Shown one piece after another: positions 50,601 to 60,228 of a stretch of DNA of 64,000 nucleotides (position 1 is its first letter; each line of letters opens with the position of its first letter). The position numbers and the translations under genes were made by a program. The notes beneath the pieces were generated by a model. The model ran no database searches and was not told the origin of the DNA. It saw only the letters and a program-made list of their open reading frames with translations. The stretch covers positions 28,622,811 through 28,686,810 of the forward strand of contig OY282605.1 in assembly GCA_958298945.1 (NCBI GenBank), written 5' to 3'. Origin of the DNA: Atherix ibis. Taxonomy: Eukaryota; Arthropoda; Insecta; Diptera; Athericidae.

Positions 50601-52540
50601 TTAACAGCAAATATGTAAATTTCCTAAAAAATAAAAAATAAATAAACATTTAAAAAAATAAAAAAATAAATTTTCTTTCATGATTTTGTGAGATTTGTGG
50701 ATTTTTTATCCGGTTTTTATTGTAAAATTTTTATCAACCTCCAAGTTCAAGGTAGTTTCCTAAACTTAAACTTGCTATTGTTTTGATAATACAAATGTTG
50801 TGATAAGTGATTTGAGTGATAAGGAGGGGAGAGTAGCTAGAATAACAATAACAAAAGCCAAAGAGACAAGCAGAGAGAGGATAAAAAATAAAAGACAAAA
50901 GGGATGAATCATAAAAATTTCACTTCTGAAAATAAATTTCTTCAAATATTTTGCATATTTTCCAAAAGAAAAGGGCAATCGCGCTTCATAGATACAAGAA
51001 TACCTCAGATTTCTAGTCCGTAAGTCCATATTGGTTTTAGTAAAACGTAAATTTCTTTAAAATATAAATTTTAAATGTTTTTTTTTAAACTTAAATTTGC
51101 ACAAGTTTTTTTTTAAACTTAAATTTAAACATTACGCAATCGATAACAAATATTGTGCAACAGGTAATACCATCTTACTTTATGTTCAGAATTAAATTGA
51201 TACGAAAATGATAAAAATTAATCAGAATCCAATTTAGGTAAAATAAATTGAAACTAACAGAAAATCTATAAATTTCCTAAAAAATAAAAAATAAATAAAC
51301 ATTTAAAAAAATAAAAAATAAATTTTCTTTCATTATTTTGTGAGATTTGTTGATTTTTTATCCGGTTTTTATTGTAAAATTTTTATTAACCGCCAAGTTC
51401 AAGGTAGTTTCCTAAACTTAAACTTGTTATTGTTTTGATAATACAAATGTTGTGATAAGTGGTTTGAGTGATAAGGAGGGGAGAGTAGCTAGAATAACAA
51501 TAACAAAATCCAAAGAGACAAGTAGAGAGAGGATAAAAAATAAAAGACAAAAGCGATGAATCATAAAAATTTCACTTCTGAAAATAAATTTCTTCAAATA
51601 TTTTGTATATTTACCAAAAGAAAAGCGCAATCGCGCTGCATAGATACGAGAATACCTGCGATTTTGTGCAATTTTTGACAGTTCTCAGAGCAAATATTTT
51701 CCTCATACACACTCAGAAATCTCACACAACTTACGTAAAATGATAATGTTTCCAATTTTAAATCAGTACTCATTTATATTAAAAAAATTCAACAAATATA
51801 AAAATTTATTAAAAATGTTTGTTCTTAAAAGAAAATTAATAATTATAATGGCAATCAACTGTTATTATAGTCGATCGTACGTAAACCATCGACTTTTTTT
51901 CATTTCATTTCTTCTTCTTCAATGAATGTAAACAATTCGCACAATTGAACAGTTTATGAATAAATACTAACATAGTTACTCATATGCACACTTGTAAATT
52001 TCAACAATTATTCAAAAGTTTATAAATAAATGCACACGTAATTGTTAAAGAGGAAATCTTTCATTATTAAAAACTAAACTGGCTTTTTCTATTTGCAAAA
52101 TAAACTACAAAAAAAAAAGAAGAAAAGCGAAATTACATTAAAAGCTACTGCGAATTGAAAATTATATAATTCTTCTTTTCTGTATATTTTTTTCTTTGTT
52201 TTCTCCTTCGATATAAATCAATTTCTTGTTGTTTTAAGATTACATTAATTCCGTACATAAATACATGTAAACCACGTGTTCTTCATATAATTTTTATTTT
52301 TTTTTATTAGCAGAGGAGTGATACAATGCTTTAACGAGCGGATGAGTAATTTCGTATTTAAATTGAAAAATTACTGACAATTATGACAAAACTCCACAAA
52401 TGATAATAATTATTATAGATTACAAAGCTTCACAAACACTCACCAGAAAGTAAGCCGAGCGTAAGTTGTTTTGAGTTGAAATTTTCTAAATACTTTCCAA
52501 GGTACGTGTTAAGAACCCAGATGACAAGTTCTCGTAACAT
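33894..52540 (-). CDS. Vps13D: Intermembrane lipid transfer protein VPS13D
   Basis: Twenty-three exons join in frame to 4,280 aa (human about 4,388): 52540-52444, 49176-48557, 48496-48326, 48259-47111, 47040-46019, 45944-45808, 45016-44891, 44804-44156, 44073-43894, 43584-43228, 43163-43010, 42896-41924, 41850-41598, 41454-41313, 41262-40630, 40549-39908, 39853-39686, 39616-37415, 37345-37133, 37056-36527, 36456-36090, 36024-35695 and 35621-33894. VPS13D is a bridge-like protein carrying phospholipids between the ER and mitochondria or peroxisomes, needed for mitochondrial size control and clearance. The chorein N-terminus, a UBA domain (found only in the D paralogue), VAB, ricin-B-like and C-terminal domains are all present, so this is a complete, apparently functional gene. 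Exon 7 could instead start at 44981, in the same phase. Several donors are GTT-type (after exons 16, 17, 18 and 22). Confidence 0.93.
36090..36456 (-). CDS. Vps13D: Vps13D exon 21: ricin-B-like QxW segment
   Basis: The exon encodes YDIETQNLVLGVRDNRVIL, DRSQLWRM, LEHEGSSPP, LVLDLERA, KSTQTWRF and GRLMCEHANMCVQ. The repeated Q-x-W signatures (SQLWRM, TQTWRF) and the spacing of hydrophobic strands fit the beta-trefoil lectin-like domain reported in VPS13D between the VAB and C-terminal regions. Carbohydrate binding has not been shown by anything here. Confidence 0.85.
36527..37345 (-). CDS. Vps13D: Vps13D exons 19-20: rest of VAB region
   Basis: Exon 19 (37345-37133) and exon 20 (37056-36527) flank a 76-nt intron. 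They encode WSQAFSLHEDI, EVRRGRGRYARTSVVTFSPR, LQFAQKCHA, LPFHWPRLDREQMLCVRLPD, GATYFLLFGD, PPPIRMDNYSEVPIKFFQ and TYENFIYIAF, each with a clear VPS13D counterpart. VAB domains dock VPS13 proteins on organelle adaptors; in VPS13D the partner is the mitochondrial/peroxisomal GTPase Miro. Exon 20 ends on a split codon (TTC AA|GTGAGT). Confidence 0.9.
37346..37414 (-). other. Vps13D: 69-nt stop-free in-frame intron (Vps13D intron 18)
   Basis: It begins GTTCGTATTT and ends CATTCTTTCAG, is a multiple of three, and contains no stop. Retention would add 23 residues starting VRISLFRFLYFLS inside the VAB region, between NNPS and WSQAFSL. Human VPS13D runs from the glycine/proline-rich loop straight to WCQGFSL, so splicing is favoured despite the weak donor. 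Confidence 0.65.
37415..39616 (-). CDS. Vps13D: Vps13D exon 18: UBA domain and start of VAB
   Basis: This is the longest exon (734 codons, residues 2492-3225). Near its start, residues about 2536-2578, KLCALGFTEADCIEALDQCG and DDAALWLTQNAE form a ubiquitin-associated domain with the LGF turn; among VPS13 paralogues only VPS13D has it, which fixes the assignment. Conserved VPS13D blocks follow: SGWEPMIEPW, KVGTFFRHAYREPF, and from about residue 3048 MPGHTVVLLPPMRIHNLLCC, the start of the VAB (SHR-BD) region that binds adaptors such as Miro. The exon ends TCG|GTTCGT, an atypical donor. Confidence 0.92.
45017..45807 (-). other. Vps13D intron 6
   Basis: A 0.8-kb A/T-rich intron with no transposon recognised. 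The 3' splice site is ambiguous: AG at 45018-45017 gives ENWSSLDDLDALITI, while an AG at 44983-44982, 35 bases further on in the same frame, would give DALITI. Both keep the reading frame. Confidence 0.5.
46785..46850 (-). other. Vps13D: Phospho-FFAT-like motif in Vps13D
   Basis: Exon 5 encodes DSEDEDAFMTPCST around residues 751-764, with the threonine at 761 by my exon count. Human VPS13D has an acidic tract followed by DEYKTPLAT at a nearly identical position, described as the phospho-FFAT that binds the ER protein VAP. The acidic run, an aromatic residue and a threonine-proline two residues on are all kept. Function here is inferred from conservation. Confidence 0.65.
48497..48556 (-). other. 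Vps13D: 60-nt stop-free in-frame intron (Vps13D intron 2)
   Basis: The segment starts GTGAGTTTTC and ends ATTGCAG, so it looks like a proper short intron. Its length is a multiple of three and it contains no stop; if retained it would insert 20 residues beginning VSFLELFDQRGN between ESLE and NISKK. Human VPS13D has no obvious counterpart of this insert, so splicing is favoured. Confidence 0.7.
50165..50430 (+). repeat. Third copy of the composite repeat's outer sequence
   Basis: AATTGGATAACTTCTCTAGG, AATAAAACTTTTTATAACGAG, ACACAGTCACATCA and GTTCTAGTCCATAAGTCCAT parallel 10150-10320 and 62540-62730. It lies in intron 1 of Vps13D and lacks the reverse transcriptase relic found in the other two. 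Confidence 0.7.
50383..51670. repeat. Tandem duplication of about 620-650 bp in Vps13D intron 1
   Basis: Nearly the whole block is repeated once: CTAGTCC-TAAGTCCATATT at 50391 and 51013; GGAGGGGAGAGTAGCTAG at 50823 and 51475; and AAATTTCACTTCTGAAAATA in both. The offset grows from about 622 to 652 bp because of small indels. Divergence is low, a few percent by eye, so the duplication is fairly recent. The parallel minus-strand frames at 50775-51029 and 51427-51630 simply mirror the repeat. Confidence 0.88.
51671..52443. other. Rest of Vps13D intron 1
   Basis: A/T-rich DNA leading up to the exon 1 donor at 52443, without recognised repeats or frames. Confidence 0.5.
52444..52540 (-). CDS. Vps13D: Vps13D exon 1: chorein start
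   Basis: The ATG at 52538-52540 opens MLRELVIWVLNTYLGKYLEN, which matches the near-invariant VPS13 N-terminus (hydrophobic helix, then NTYLGKYVxNL). The exon ends with a split glycine codon at a GTGAGT donor and joins exon 2 at 49176 (EVELENVPLRRDAL). In the family this end forms the mouth of the lipid-transfer groove and contacts the ER-side scramblase. Intron 1 is 3.3 kb and repeat-filled. Confidence 0.93.
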
Positions 52541-53637
52541 TTTTTGTGACTTAACATTTATTCGATTTTTTTTTAATTATACGAAATTGCACACACCAAA
52601 AACGAAAAAAAAAACAATCCTTTTTTTCTTAATTACGCGATCACTATTTGTTTTAGGATTTGCTTAACAAATCAAAAAATAATTACAAAAACCACGTCAA
52701 AAAAAAACCAAGTTGGAAGTTAGGATTGGTAGTGGGGGAACAAAAACTAATAAACTTTTACTTAAACGCAACTAAAACGGCGTAATAATTTCTATTTTTG
52801 ACCGATGATGATAGTTAGAAATTTGTTCATTTGATTTTTTTTTTGATAAATTCAATTGCGGTTAGGTATTCACTAAAAGTTCACTGTGAAATTTTGTTAC
52901 ACTTTTATTTTTTGTTATTAACACAGGCAAATCAATTGATAATTGTTTAGAAAACGATTGATACGCGAACATTGCAAAAATAAATGATCGATAATAATGC
53001 GTTTCAATACGACACCTAAAACAAAAATCACATCACTTTAGAATTATGACATTTCTTGAGAGACGACACGTCCGTAAATTAATACCGCTCTTTCTTGAAT
53101 ATAATACAAAACTTTTGGCAAATGTCAAATCTTCAACAAAAATTACTCTTCTTCTTGAGAATTATGTTTCGAAATCCTATGTCAAGTTTAGTTGATGTTC
53201 AGTATTGCCATTCCTACGTTAATTCGAACAATCAGATGATTCGAGCAATCATAATTTCGAATAGAGAGACAGCCATACTCATTTTTTTCCCTTTTTCTCC
53301 TGTTTATGGTTTGTTTATGTTTACATATTTTGCCGGCTTTTACCAAAAAGTTAAATGAATTTTAATCAAAATTTTTTTTTATTTATATCATATGATAGAT
53401 TACTGTTGCGAAATACTTTTTTGATTATACAAATTCTTTTTTTTTTAATAAAAATTCACAATAGGGAAAATATGTTTTGGTCGTAAACTTTTTAATTTGA
53501 CATTTCTTGGCGATATGCTGAAGGTTAAGCAGAAAGCAGTTTCGTGGTTGTGTTGCTCATAAAGAGAGAAGATTAGTTATAATTAATTAGGAAATTTTTT
53601 TATATAAAAAAGAAAAATATTCAAATGAAAAATAAAT
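52541..53637. other. 5' flank and probable promoter of Vps13D
   Basis: The 5' untranslated region and promoter should be here. No convincing core motif could be picked out in the A/T-rich sequence. A plus-strand frame at 53095-53358 has no recognisable content. Confidence 0.4.
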
Positions 53638-53870
53638 ATACAGGGTGTTTATTGAAAAATTAAAGTGTTTGAAAAAGTCATAATTTGTCATGTATGATGC
53701 ATGATGTCCAGGAACGAGTAAAACGCATTGAGTTATTCTATTCCACTGAAAGATCAATTATTCAAATACAGAGCAAATACCGGCAACGTTTTTTTGTGTG
53801 ACATAGTATCTCCTAGCGATTACATAATAACGAGTTACGTGTATCTGCCCTTATTTCCTTCATAATGAGA
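53638..53870 (+). pseudogene. N-terminal fragment of a Tc1-like transposase
   Basis: TACAGGGTGTTTATTG at 53639 resembles the outer end of the Tc1-like elements at 10928 and 63248. The plus strand at about 53710-53800 reads QERVKRIELFYSTERSIIQI, like the N-terminal helix of that transposase class (EERxxIVxLYxxxxxSIxxTQ). The rest of the element is missing. The following 300 bases to 54184 show nothing further. Confidence 0.5.
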
Positions 53871-54184
53871 AAGGTTGGCCAAAAATAATTAACAGGGCTC
53901 TGTATAAGACAATGCCTTAAAAAAAAATGTACGCTCAGCGTTATAAGATTTCTTTTTATAAACAAATTCATTTGCAATCAACGAAAATTGATTTATTTAA
54001 TTTTTTAATAATTAATTCGATTGTTTAAAAATTTATTGAATAATTGAAAATACTTTAAAATAGCTCGTATAAAACTACAATTTTTTTTAAAAATTTTTTA
54101 ATAAATATTCCATTTATAAGTATAATATTGAGATTTTCTAAAGAGTCTAATATGTTATTCCAAGAAATAAAAAATAAGTAAATA

Positions 54185-55368
54185 CCAGATATGTAAGCTT
54201 AAATCCGCTGTTTAGTCATAGATGGCGTTAGTGAGCGTATTAAGCTACCATGGGCACGCTATACTTTTTTTTTATGAGTTTGACATCTGTCAACATTAAT
54301 CAGTGCACATTGTCAGGAATTACGTACAACAACATACATTTTTCTTTTGTTAATCATGTCTAGTTTTGTGCCAGAAAAAGAGCATATGCGGAAAGCTCTG
54401 CTTTTCTGCTTCAATTTGAAGAAATCGGCTGCCGAATCGCATCGAATACTTATGAGGGTCTATGGTGACAGTGCTTTATCGGAAACAACGTGCCGAGATT
54501 GGTTTCGTCGGTTCAAAGACGGAAATTTTGACTTGTGGGACAAGAAGCGTGAAAAACGGCCTAGGAAGGTTGAGGACCATCAATTGCAGGCTCTTTTGGA
54601 CGAAGACGATACCTAATCGCAAAAAATGCTCACGGAGTACTTGGGTGTTACTCAATCAGCCATTTCCATGCATCTGCGTGCCATGGGGAAGATTGAAAGG
54701 ATCGGAAAACGGGTGCTGCATGAATTGAACGATAGGCAGATGGAGCGACGCCAAAACACATGCGAAATCTTGCTCGCCAGGAAGAAAAGAAAGTCGTTCC
54801 TGCATCGGATTGTGACAGGCGATGAAAAGTGGATATATCTCGAGAATACTAAATGAAAGAAATCGTGGGTTAATCCCGGCCAACCATCAATATCTTCCCC
54901 AAGACCAAATCGCATCGGATGGAAGACGATGGTGTGCGTTTGGTGGGATCAGCAGGGAATCGTCTACTATGTTATGAGATGTTGAAACCTGGTGAAACTG
55001 TCAATGCCCACCGCTACCACAAACAACCGATCAAATTGCACCGTACTCTGCTTGAAAAAAGGACGGATTATCAACAAAGACATGACAAGCTGATTTTCCT
55101 CCACGACAACGCACCATCGCACACGTCAAAAATGCTGCTGAGCAGCACTTCGATTCTTACGAAGACGTCTGAAACTGGCTTGATGAGTAGTTTTCCTCGA
55201 AAGAGAAGGAATTTTTTTTGGCGTGGTATCCACAAATTGCCCGAGAGATGAGAAAAATGTATAGCTAGCAAGGTCAAGTACTTTGAATAAATTTGTTTTT
55301 GCTTTCTATGAAAAAAAAACATGTGTTGTTTTAAATAAAAAACAGCGGATTTAAGCTTATACAACTTG
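54185..55368 (+). mobile_element. Mos1-like (mauritiana-type) mariner, inactive
   Basis: The inverted ends share AAGCTTAAATCCGCTGTTT (left from 54185, right ending 55368) and are flanked by TA (54183-54184 and 55369-55370); length is 1,184 bp. The transposase starts at ATG 54356 (MSSFVPEKEHMRKALLFCFN), closely like Mos1. VTGDEKWIY holds the first catalytic aspartate and FLHDNAPSHTSK the second. The block with the third (YSPDLAPSD) is deleted: the frame goes from MLLSSTSILTKTSETG to FFWRGIHKLPER. In-frame stops follow LDEDDT, LENTK and KLPER. Confidence 0.92.
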
Positions 55369-55377
55369 TATGCATAA

Positions 55378-55477
55378 TTTTAACTATAAACAAAAATTAA
55401 TTCTTTATTGTTGCTCAAATAATTGTCTTTTAACTATAAACAAAAATTAATTCTTTATTGTTGCTCAAATAATTGTC
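55378..55477 (+). repeat. 50-bp tandem duplication next to the Mos1-like end
   Basis: TTTAACTATAAACAAAAATT and the 30 bases after it are repeated exactly once with a period of 50 bp, starting 10 bp past the mariner end. This is probably a slippage or repair product. Confidence 0.9.
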
Positions 55478-56131
55478 TTGACTTTTGAAGAATTCAAAGT
55501 ATTTATGACCCTTTGCCATTTTATCATTTATTTATTTTTTATACAGTCAGACCTCAAATTACGTCATTAATTCATTGCGAAGATTATTGTATAAATCAAA
55601 AAATCCCACAAGTTGAATAAAACTTCAAGTGTAAATATTTTTTTAAATCGTATTATTAAAAATTTACGTGCATCGAAAAAGGTACAACATTAAACATGTT
55701 TTGCTGTACAGCAAAAAAAATGCAATTTTCAACCGATTGACATCGTTTTCCATTTTCTATTAACTAAAGAAATGTGTAAACGTTTCGTATACAAATTATC
55801 TTAGTATATTTCTTAAATACCGTATTAAAGTAAATTAATATAATAAAATAACGTTGGCCTTTGAATTGTAATTATATTTGCTTTAAAATATTAAGATTTT
55901 CATTAAATAAATGGTGCGATAACATTATTTGTTGTAGATTAAACAAAAAAAAGACATAAAATTTGTTGAGAATTTCTAACAGAAAATACTTTAGTCACTT
56001 AAATAAATTTATTCATATTTTAATTATTATCAGTTTTATGATATGTACAAATAATAAATGCATTGTAAAAAACAAAAAAACATAATCGTTTAATATAACA
56101 CAAAGCAATAGAAATTAAATTTATATTATTT
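55478..56131. other. 3' flank of the SLC25 carrier gene
   Basis: No gene was seen. TTTATT at 56008-56013 is a minus-strand AATAAA about 120 bases past the carrier's stop codon and a plausible polyadenylation signal. Confidence 0.5.
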
Positions 56132-57438
56132 CTAAAAAATATTATTATCGTCAGTCCAATAAAGATTTTTCCACTTTTTGAAATGCTCCCAAAATGTCAA
56201 ATTCAATATTGTATGCGGTGCTATACGCCAATAATTCGGTATAAATCCTTTATAAAGTCCACGTAATCCTTCGATTTTAAATGTTTTTATAAAACAATCG
56301 AAAATATTTCGATAAAGTAAACCACGTCCAGATGGATCGATCCCTAAAAGAAAATTTCAAATTAATCTTTTTTTAAAAAATTTTATATAATAATTTAACA
56401 TTGTAAGAAGAAAAAAAATTAAGTTTCTTGTCCAACCTTGATTGAAAAGTCTTGTAGCTACAACATCAAAAGGTGTCATAAAAACAACAGTAAAAAATCC
56501 ACTAATCATACTGGCACAGAATGCAGTCATAAATGTTGAATTTTTAAATAGCTAAAAAAAAATACAAGATTCCTTAATAAATATTTTATTAATAAAGAAA
56601 ATCTTAATTCTTGTGCAAAAGAATATTTTATCAGTTATTAAAAGATATTAAAGCATTTTGATAATAGTTTAATTCGCATATTAATCAGATTAAATTTTAA
56701 TACATTTAAGAGACATTATTATTTTGAGTTTTTAAAGCAATACCTAAGTTTATTATTAAAAACTTACTTCATATCTTAAGAGTATGTCCTTAGAATGAGT
56801 AAAGGTGGATAATTGTGCCGAAGAGCCGACAGCCGTTCTAGCGACTATTCCGGTATATCCACGCCATAGTCCTCTGAATCCTTGATCGAGAAAAATATTC
56901 TTTAGTCCATTTATAGTACTCGTATGCCCATGCTGATATCCTACCGCAAATTGTCCGAACGATTGCGCTTGAATCTGTGTCTTAATCATGTACAATGGGC
57001 AACTGATCGAAGATCCCACTACTCCGGATATCCCACCCCACATTATGCATAACGCAGGTGTATGATTGCCATCCCGACTCCAGCATGTCCATCCTAAACT
57101 GTCAACAGTTTGAAAAATACCCAAACGTGTACTGTTCATAACAAATTGGAACGACAATGCCGGGCCAAGTCCTTTTTGCAAACCGATCAGGCCTTCCGCT
57201 TTTACAATTGATTTTGCTGACTTCCATAGTCCTTGGTATGGTAACTTTTTACTGGCTATCTTCTGTAGTTCACCTTGTAATTGCTGACGAGTTTTAATCA
57301 CCTACGAAAATGTTACGAAACTTTTTACAACATCGCTTCAGACGCATAAACAACAAACTTTTGGCATATATTTACATCGAATGGATTGCTAAAAACACCA
57401 GCGCACATAGCAGCAACACCGCCCAAAAGAAAATCCAT
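56132..57438 (-). CDS. Mitochondrial solute carrier, SLC25A34/35 type
   Basis: Four exons (57438-57376, 57301-56768, 56551-56437, 56343-56132) join in frame to 307 aa, the normal length for an SLC25 carrier (about 300). The three carrier signatures are present: PFDVIKTR at residues 19-26, formed across the exon 1-2 junction; PLYMIKTQ near 123; and PFDVVATR near 226. LQKGLGPALSFQFVMNSTRL, GLWRGYTGIVARTAVGSSAQ and GLYKGFIPNYWRIAPHTI place it with SLC25A34/35, orphan inner-membrane carriers related to yeast oxaloacetate carrier Oac1. The substrate is unknown. The donor after exon 3 is G|GTTGGA, weak but required by the frame. It lies 3.6 kb upstream of Vps13D on the same strand. Confidence 0.93.
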
Positions 57439-57965
57439 TTTTGTATTCGAAGCAAATCTACTAGCCCTCCACCCCCTTTTCTATTGATGATCTATAAAAT
57501 TTCTTAAACAAATCAAATTTTCGTATTTATCGTCTCGGTTATGTTGGCAGTTTTTCCCTATTTCGCTTGCTTTATTTTCGATTAATTAATTATTTACAAA
57601 AGTTTTTTATTTTTACTTTTCATTCACACAATGTTCATTTAGAAATAATACTGACGACAACGACCTGTTTTTAGTTATAACGCGTCCACTCCGGCTGGCT
57701 ATCTCATGTAACCATCATACGCACAGTTTAGATAAAAATATCTGGAAACGTACTTAAACTATCTTCTTCACCTTGTTCAACTGTTTTCATCTTAATTTAT
57801 TATGTAACCCAGAAAAACAATTTATATTTCGCATAAACTATCACAAAATTGAATTCAAATCAACGACGACGTAATATTGACGACGTTCTTGCGGATGCAA
57901 TTCTGATTGAGATTTTTTTTTTATTACACAAACCACAAACTAAAGATCTATTCCTGCCAAAATTA
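57439..57965. other. 5' flank of the SLC25 carrier gene
   Basis: This should contain the promoter and 5' untranslated region. No specific motif can be claimed. Confidence 0.4.
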
Positions 57966-58160
57966 TTACACGTTATGGGAATCCTCCCGATTGCGAATGT
58001 TCACGTTCAGATCGCAGATTAGACCGAATTCCCTTGGATCGGACAAGATCACCGAAGCACAGACACTGACGAACTGTTGCAGTTTGGTTTCGATATTCGG
58101 TCCTGTCTCGGCTGTGAGCTGATCGTAAATTTGGATAACTCTGAAGATGTGCAAGTGCAT
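57966..58160 (-). CDS. Possible exon or small ORF, unrecognised
   Basis: A minus-strand frame of 64 codons starts at an ATG directly after an in-frame TGA and ends with TAA: MHLHIFRVIQIYDQLTAETG, then KLQQFVSVCASVILSDPREF, ending NIRNREDSHNV. Composition is well above the local GC level and the peptide looks like a helical protein segment, not low complexity. All three minus-strand frames are open here, which weakens the case for this one. It could be a terminal exon of an unseen gene, a pseudogene or a retroelement piece. Confidence 0.3.
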   Translation of the reverse strand: MHLHIFRVIQIYDQLTAETGPNIETKLQQFVSVCASVILSDPREFGLICDLNVNIRNREDSHNV

Positions 58161-58335
58161 CCATCATCCACCATTGAGTAATGCATCGTGCCCAAAATAA
58201 ATCGATTGCTAATGTGGTCGTCGTCCGATGTGCACTCACTCACCAACTGACACTGCAATTGCTAGTAGTCATTTTCTAATGCAATCACTCCTATTGTATT
58301 GGATAGCAAGTAAACACGAATTAATGACCGAATCA

Positions 58336-58527
58336 CTATAAAATTTCGATGGAATTTAAGTGGACACGCTGACAAACCAGAAACAAATTTACGATACGTT
58401 CACCTACTGCCTTGCTTAGTAACGTTTCTGTTCGTAGTGAACTGAAATTCAAGTCTAAAATCTTAGCTACTCGAGGCCAAAGATAAGATGTGAATTTATC
58501 AACGTTATCAGGACTAATCCAAACCAA
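58336..58527 (-). CDS. Second possible coding segment, unrecognised
   Basis: A minus-strand frame opening at a GTG codon reads VWISPDNVDKFTSYLWPRVA then SLRTETLLSKAVGERIVNLF, ending EIL. Like the frame at 57966-58160, it is compositionally distinct and on the same strand, so the two could belong to one gene or relic. No start, splice site or family match supports this firmly. Confidence 0.22.
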   Translation of the reverse strand: MVWISPDNVDKFTSYLWPRVAKILDLNFSSLRTETLLSKAVGERIVNLFLVCQRVHLNSIEIL

Positions 58528-60228
58528 ACACGATTTTTTATGCCATTACCCCCTTCCCCTCCAAAATACAATAACAAATAAGAAAATTAGCGAGTCATAA
58601 ACATATTTTTTTTTCGTCACGTATTGGTTTGAGGTGGGGATCGCCTTGCCGACGTAGTAGAAAACTGCCTAAACTCGATGTAAACTATACGACCTTAACT
58701 AGCGGTTGTCCACATCTCATCTTCATTCTCTTTCTCCCTCTCTTCCTCACCCACTGTCTAGCAATGCTCCCACTTATCTTGAGAATTGGGCAAATCCTGT
58801 TTATTTGACACAAAATTAAAACTTAGTACAAGCACGTGATAGTAATGAATACTTTTAGACTTAGAATAATTTATGGAAAATTCATGTATGCTAAAACTAT
58901 TTTGATCACAAGAAATACATCGAGTACACCATATTATGGTACTGAGAAAGCTGCCAAAATTTTCTTCAAATAAGTTATTTTTGTAGCATAGAATATTCCA
59001 AAAAAATTAACCAATTTTCAAAAGAGTCTAACGAATTCTTAACATTGATTTAGAATTTCTTATACAATTTAAATAGAATAAACCAAAAAATGTCGTAGTT
59101 TCCATTTTTTATGAATTCTATTATTTTTTTTCAAGCAAAATTAGGTTAACCAAAACAAATCGGACTCAAAATAATAAATAAACTAACCAATTGTTTTTAA
59201 TAATTAATTTATAGCAATTTATTTTCTATTAAAGTAAAATAAATTTCAATTTAATTCTATTCGTAAAACTTACAAAAAAAAAAGAAGAAAATTTTCGAAA
59301 TTATAAATTTTTCTATCAAATAACGCAACGCCATTTTACCAAAACATTTGTAGGGTTTTGTTGAATACCGAAACAAGCTAATTTTTCCTTTTTCAATTTA
59401 TTTCCAAAAAAATTTTATTCTTTATTTTGCAAAAAGAGTATTATTTTTAAATAAAAACTAAATTTATCAAAATAATTTACATTTTCCATCGTTAAATTTA
59501 CAAAAATCATAAACGAATCATAAACATTTGCCCGGTTTGACTGACTGTGTATCTGACGACAATCTGCTTCACGCATTTTCTCTGCACGCCATTTTGTAAT
59601 AAGGCAGATACAAACATTTGTAAGGTGTTATTACTGTCGATTCGTAAAAAGCTTATTCAGACATTATTCTTTTTTTTATATTAATAAGCATAAAAAATCC
59701 ATTTCATTTAATTCACAATAAAAATCAAAAAAATATGAATAATTTCATATTCAGTTTAAATCAAATATTTATTTTAAAAAAACACAATTTTTTTTATCAA
59801 CAACATTTAACTGGTTTTGGAAACAGACTGAAAAATTACTAAAAAAAGGCAATGCTTTTTAAATTGTTTCTTCCCTTGTCTGCTTTTGGTGGCTAAAATA
59901 AATACAAATAAAACCAAATCGATTTAAATATATTTTTTATTATTATTAATTTTACAGATATCTACAACTAAAAAATGATAAGAAGAAGATTTAGATAAAA
60001 GTATTGAATAACGTGGAGTGTTATTGGGAGTAAATGTAAATACCCATCGAAAATCCTTCTGTTCGCGTGTACTTATGTGAATATAAGTTAAATTTTTTGT
60101 AACAAATCCCTCGACTAGTGACCCTTAAGTTGTCGATGTGTGCTTCTAGGGATGAAGTGGAGGACAGCTGCATTAATTTCATGGTCCTGAAATTACAAAC
60201 CTCTCATTTGGCAGCTGTCAAATAAATA
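58528..60228. other. AT-rich intergenic DNA
   Basis: No supported gene. A pyrimidine-rich patch (TCTCTTTCTCCCTCTCTTCC-like) lies near 58720-58755. Confidence 0.5.

Noticed and set aside
50775..51630. Two similar minus-strand frames of 84 and 67 codons with a hydrophobic segment
   Set aside because: They lie in a duplicated intron segment of Vps13D; the similarity comes from the DNA duplication, and neither has coding support.
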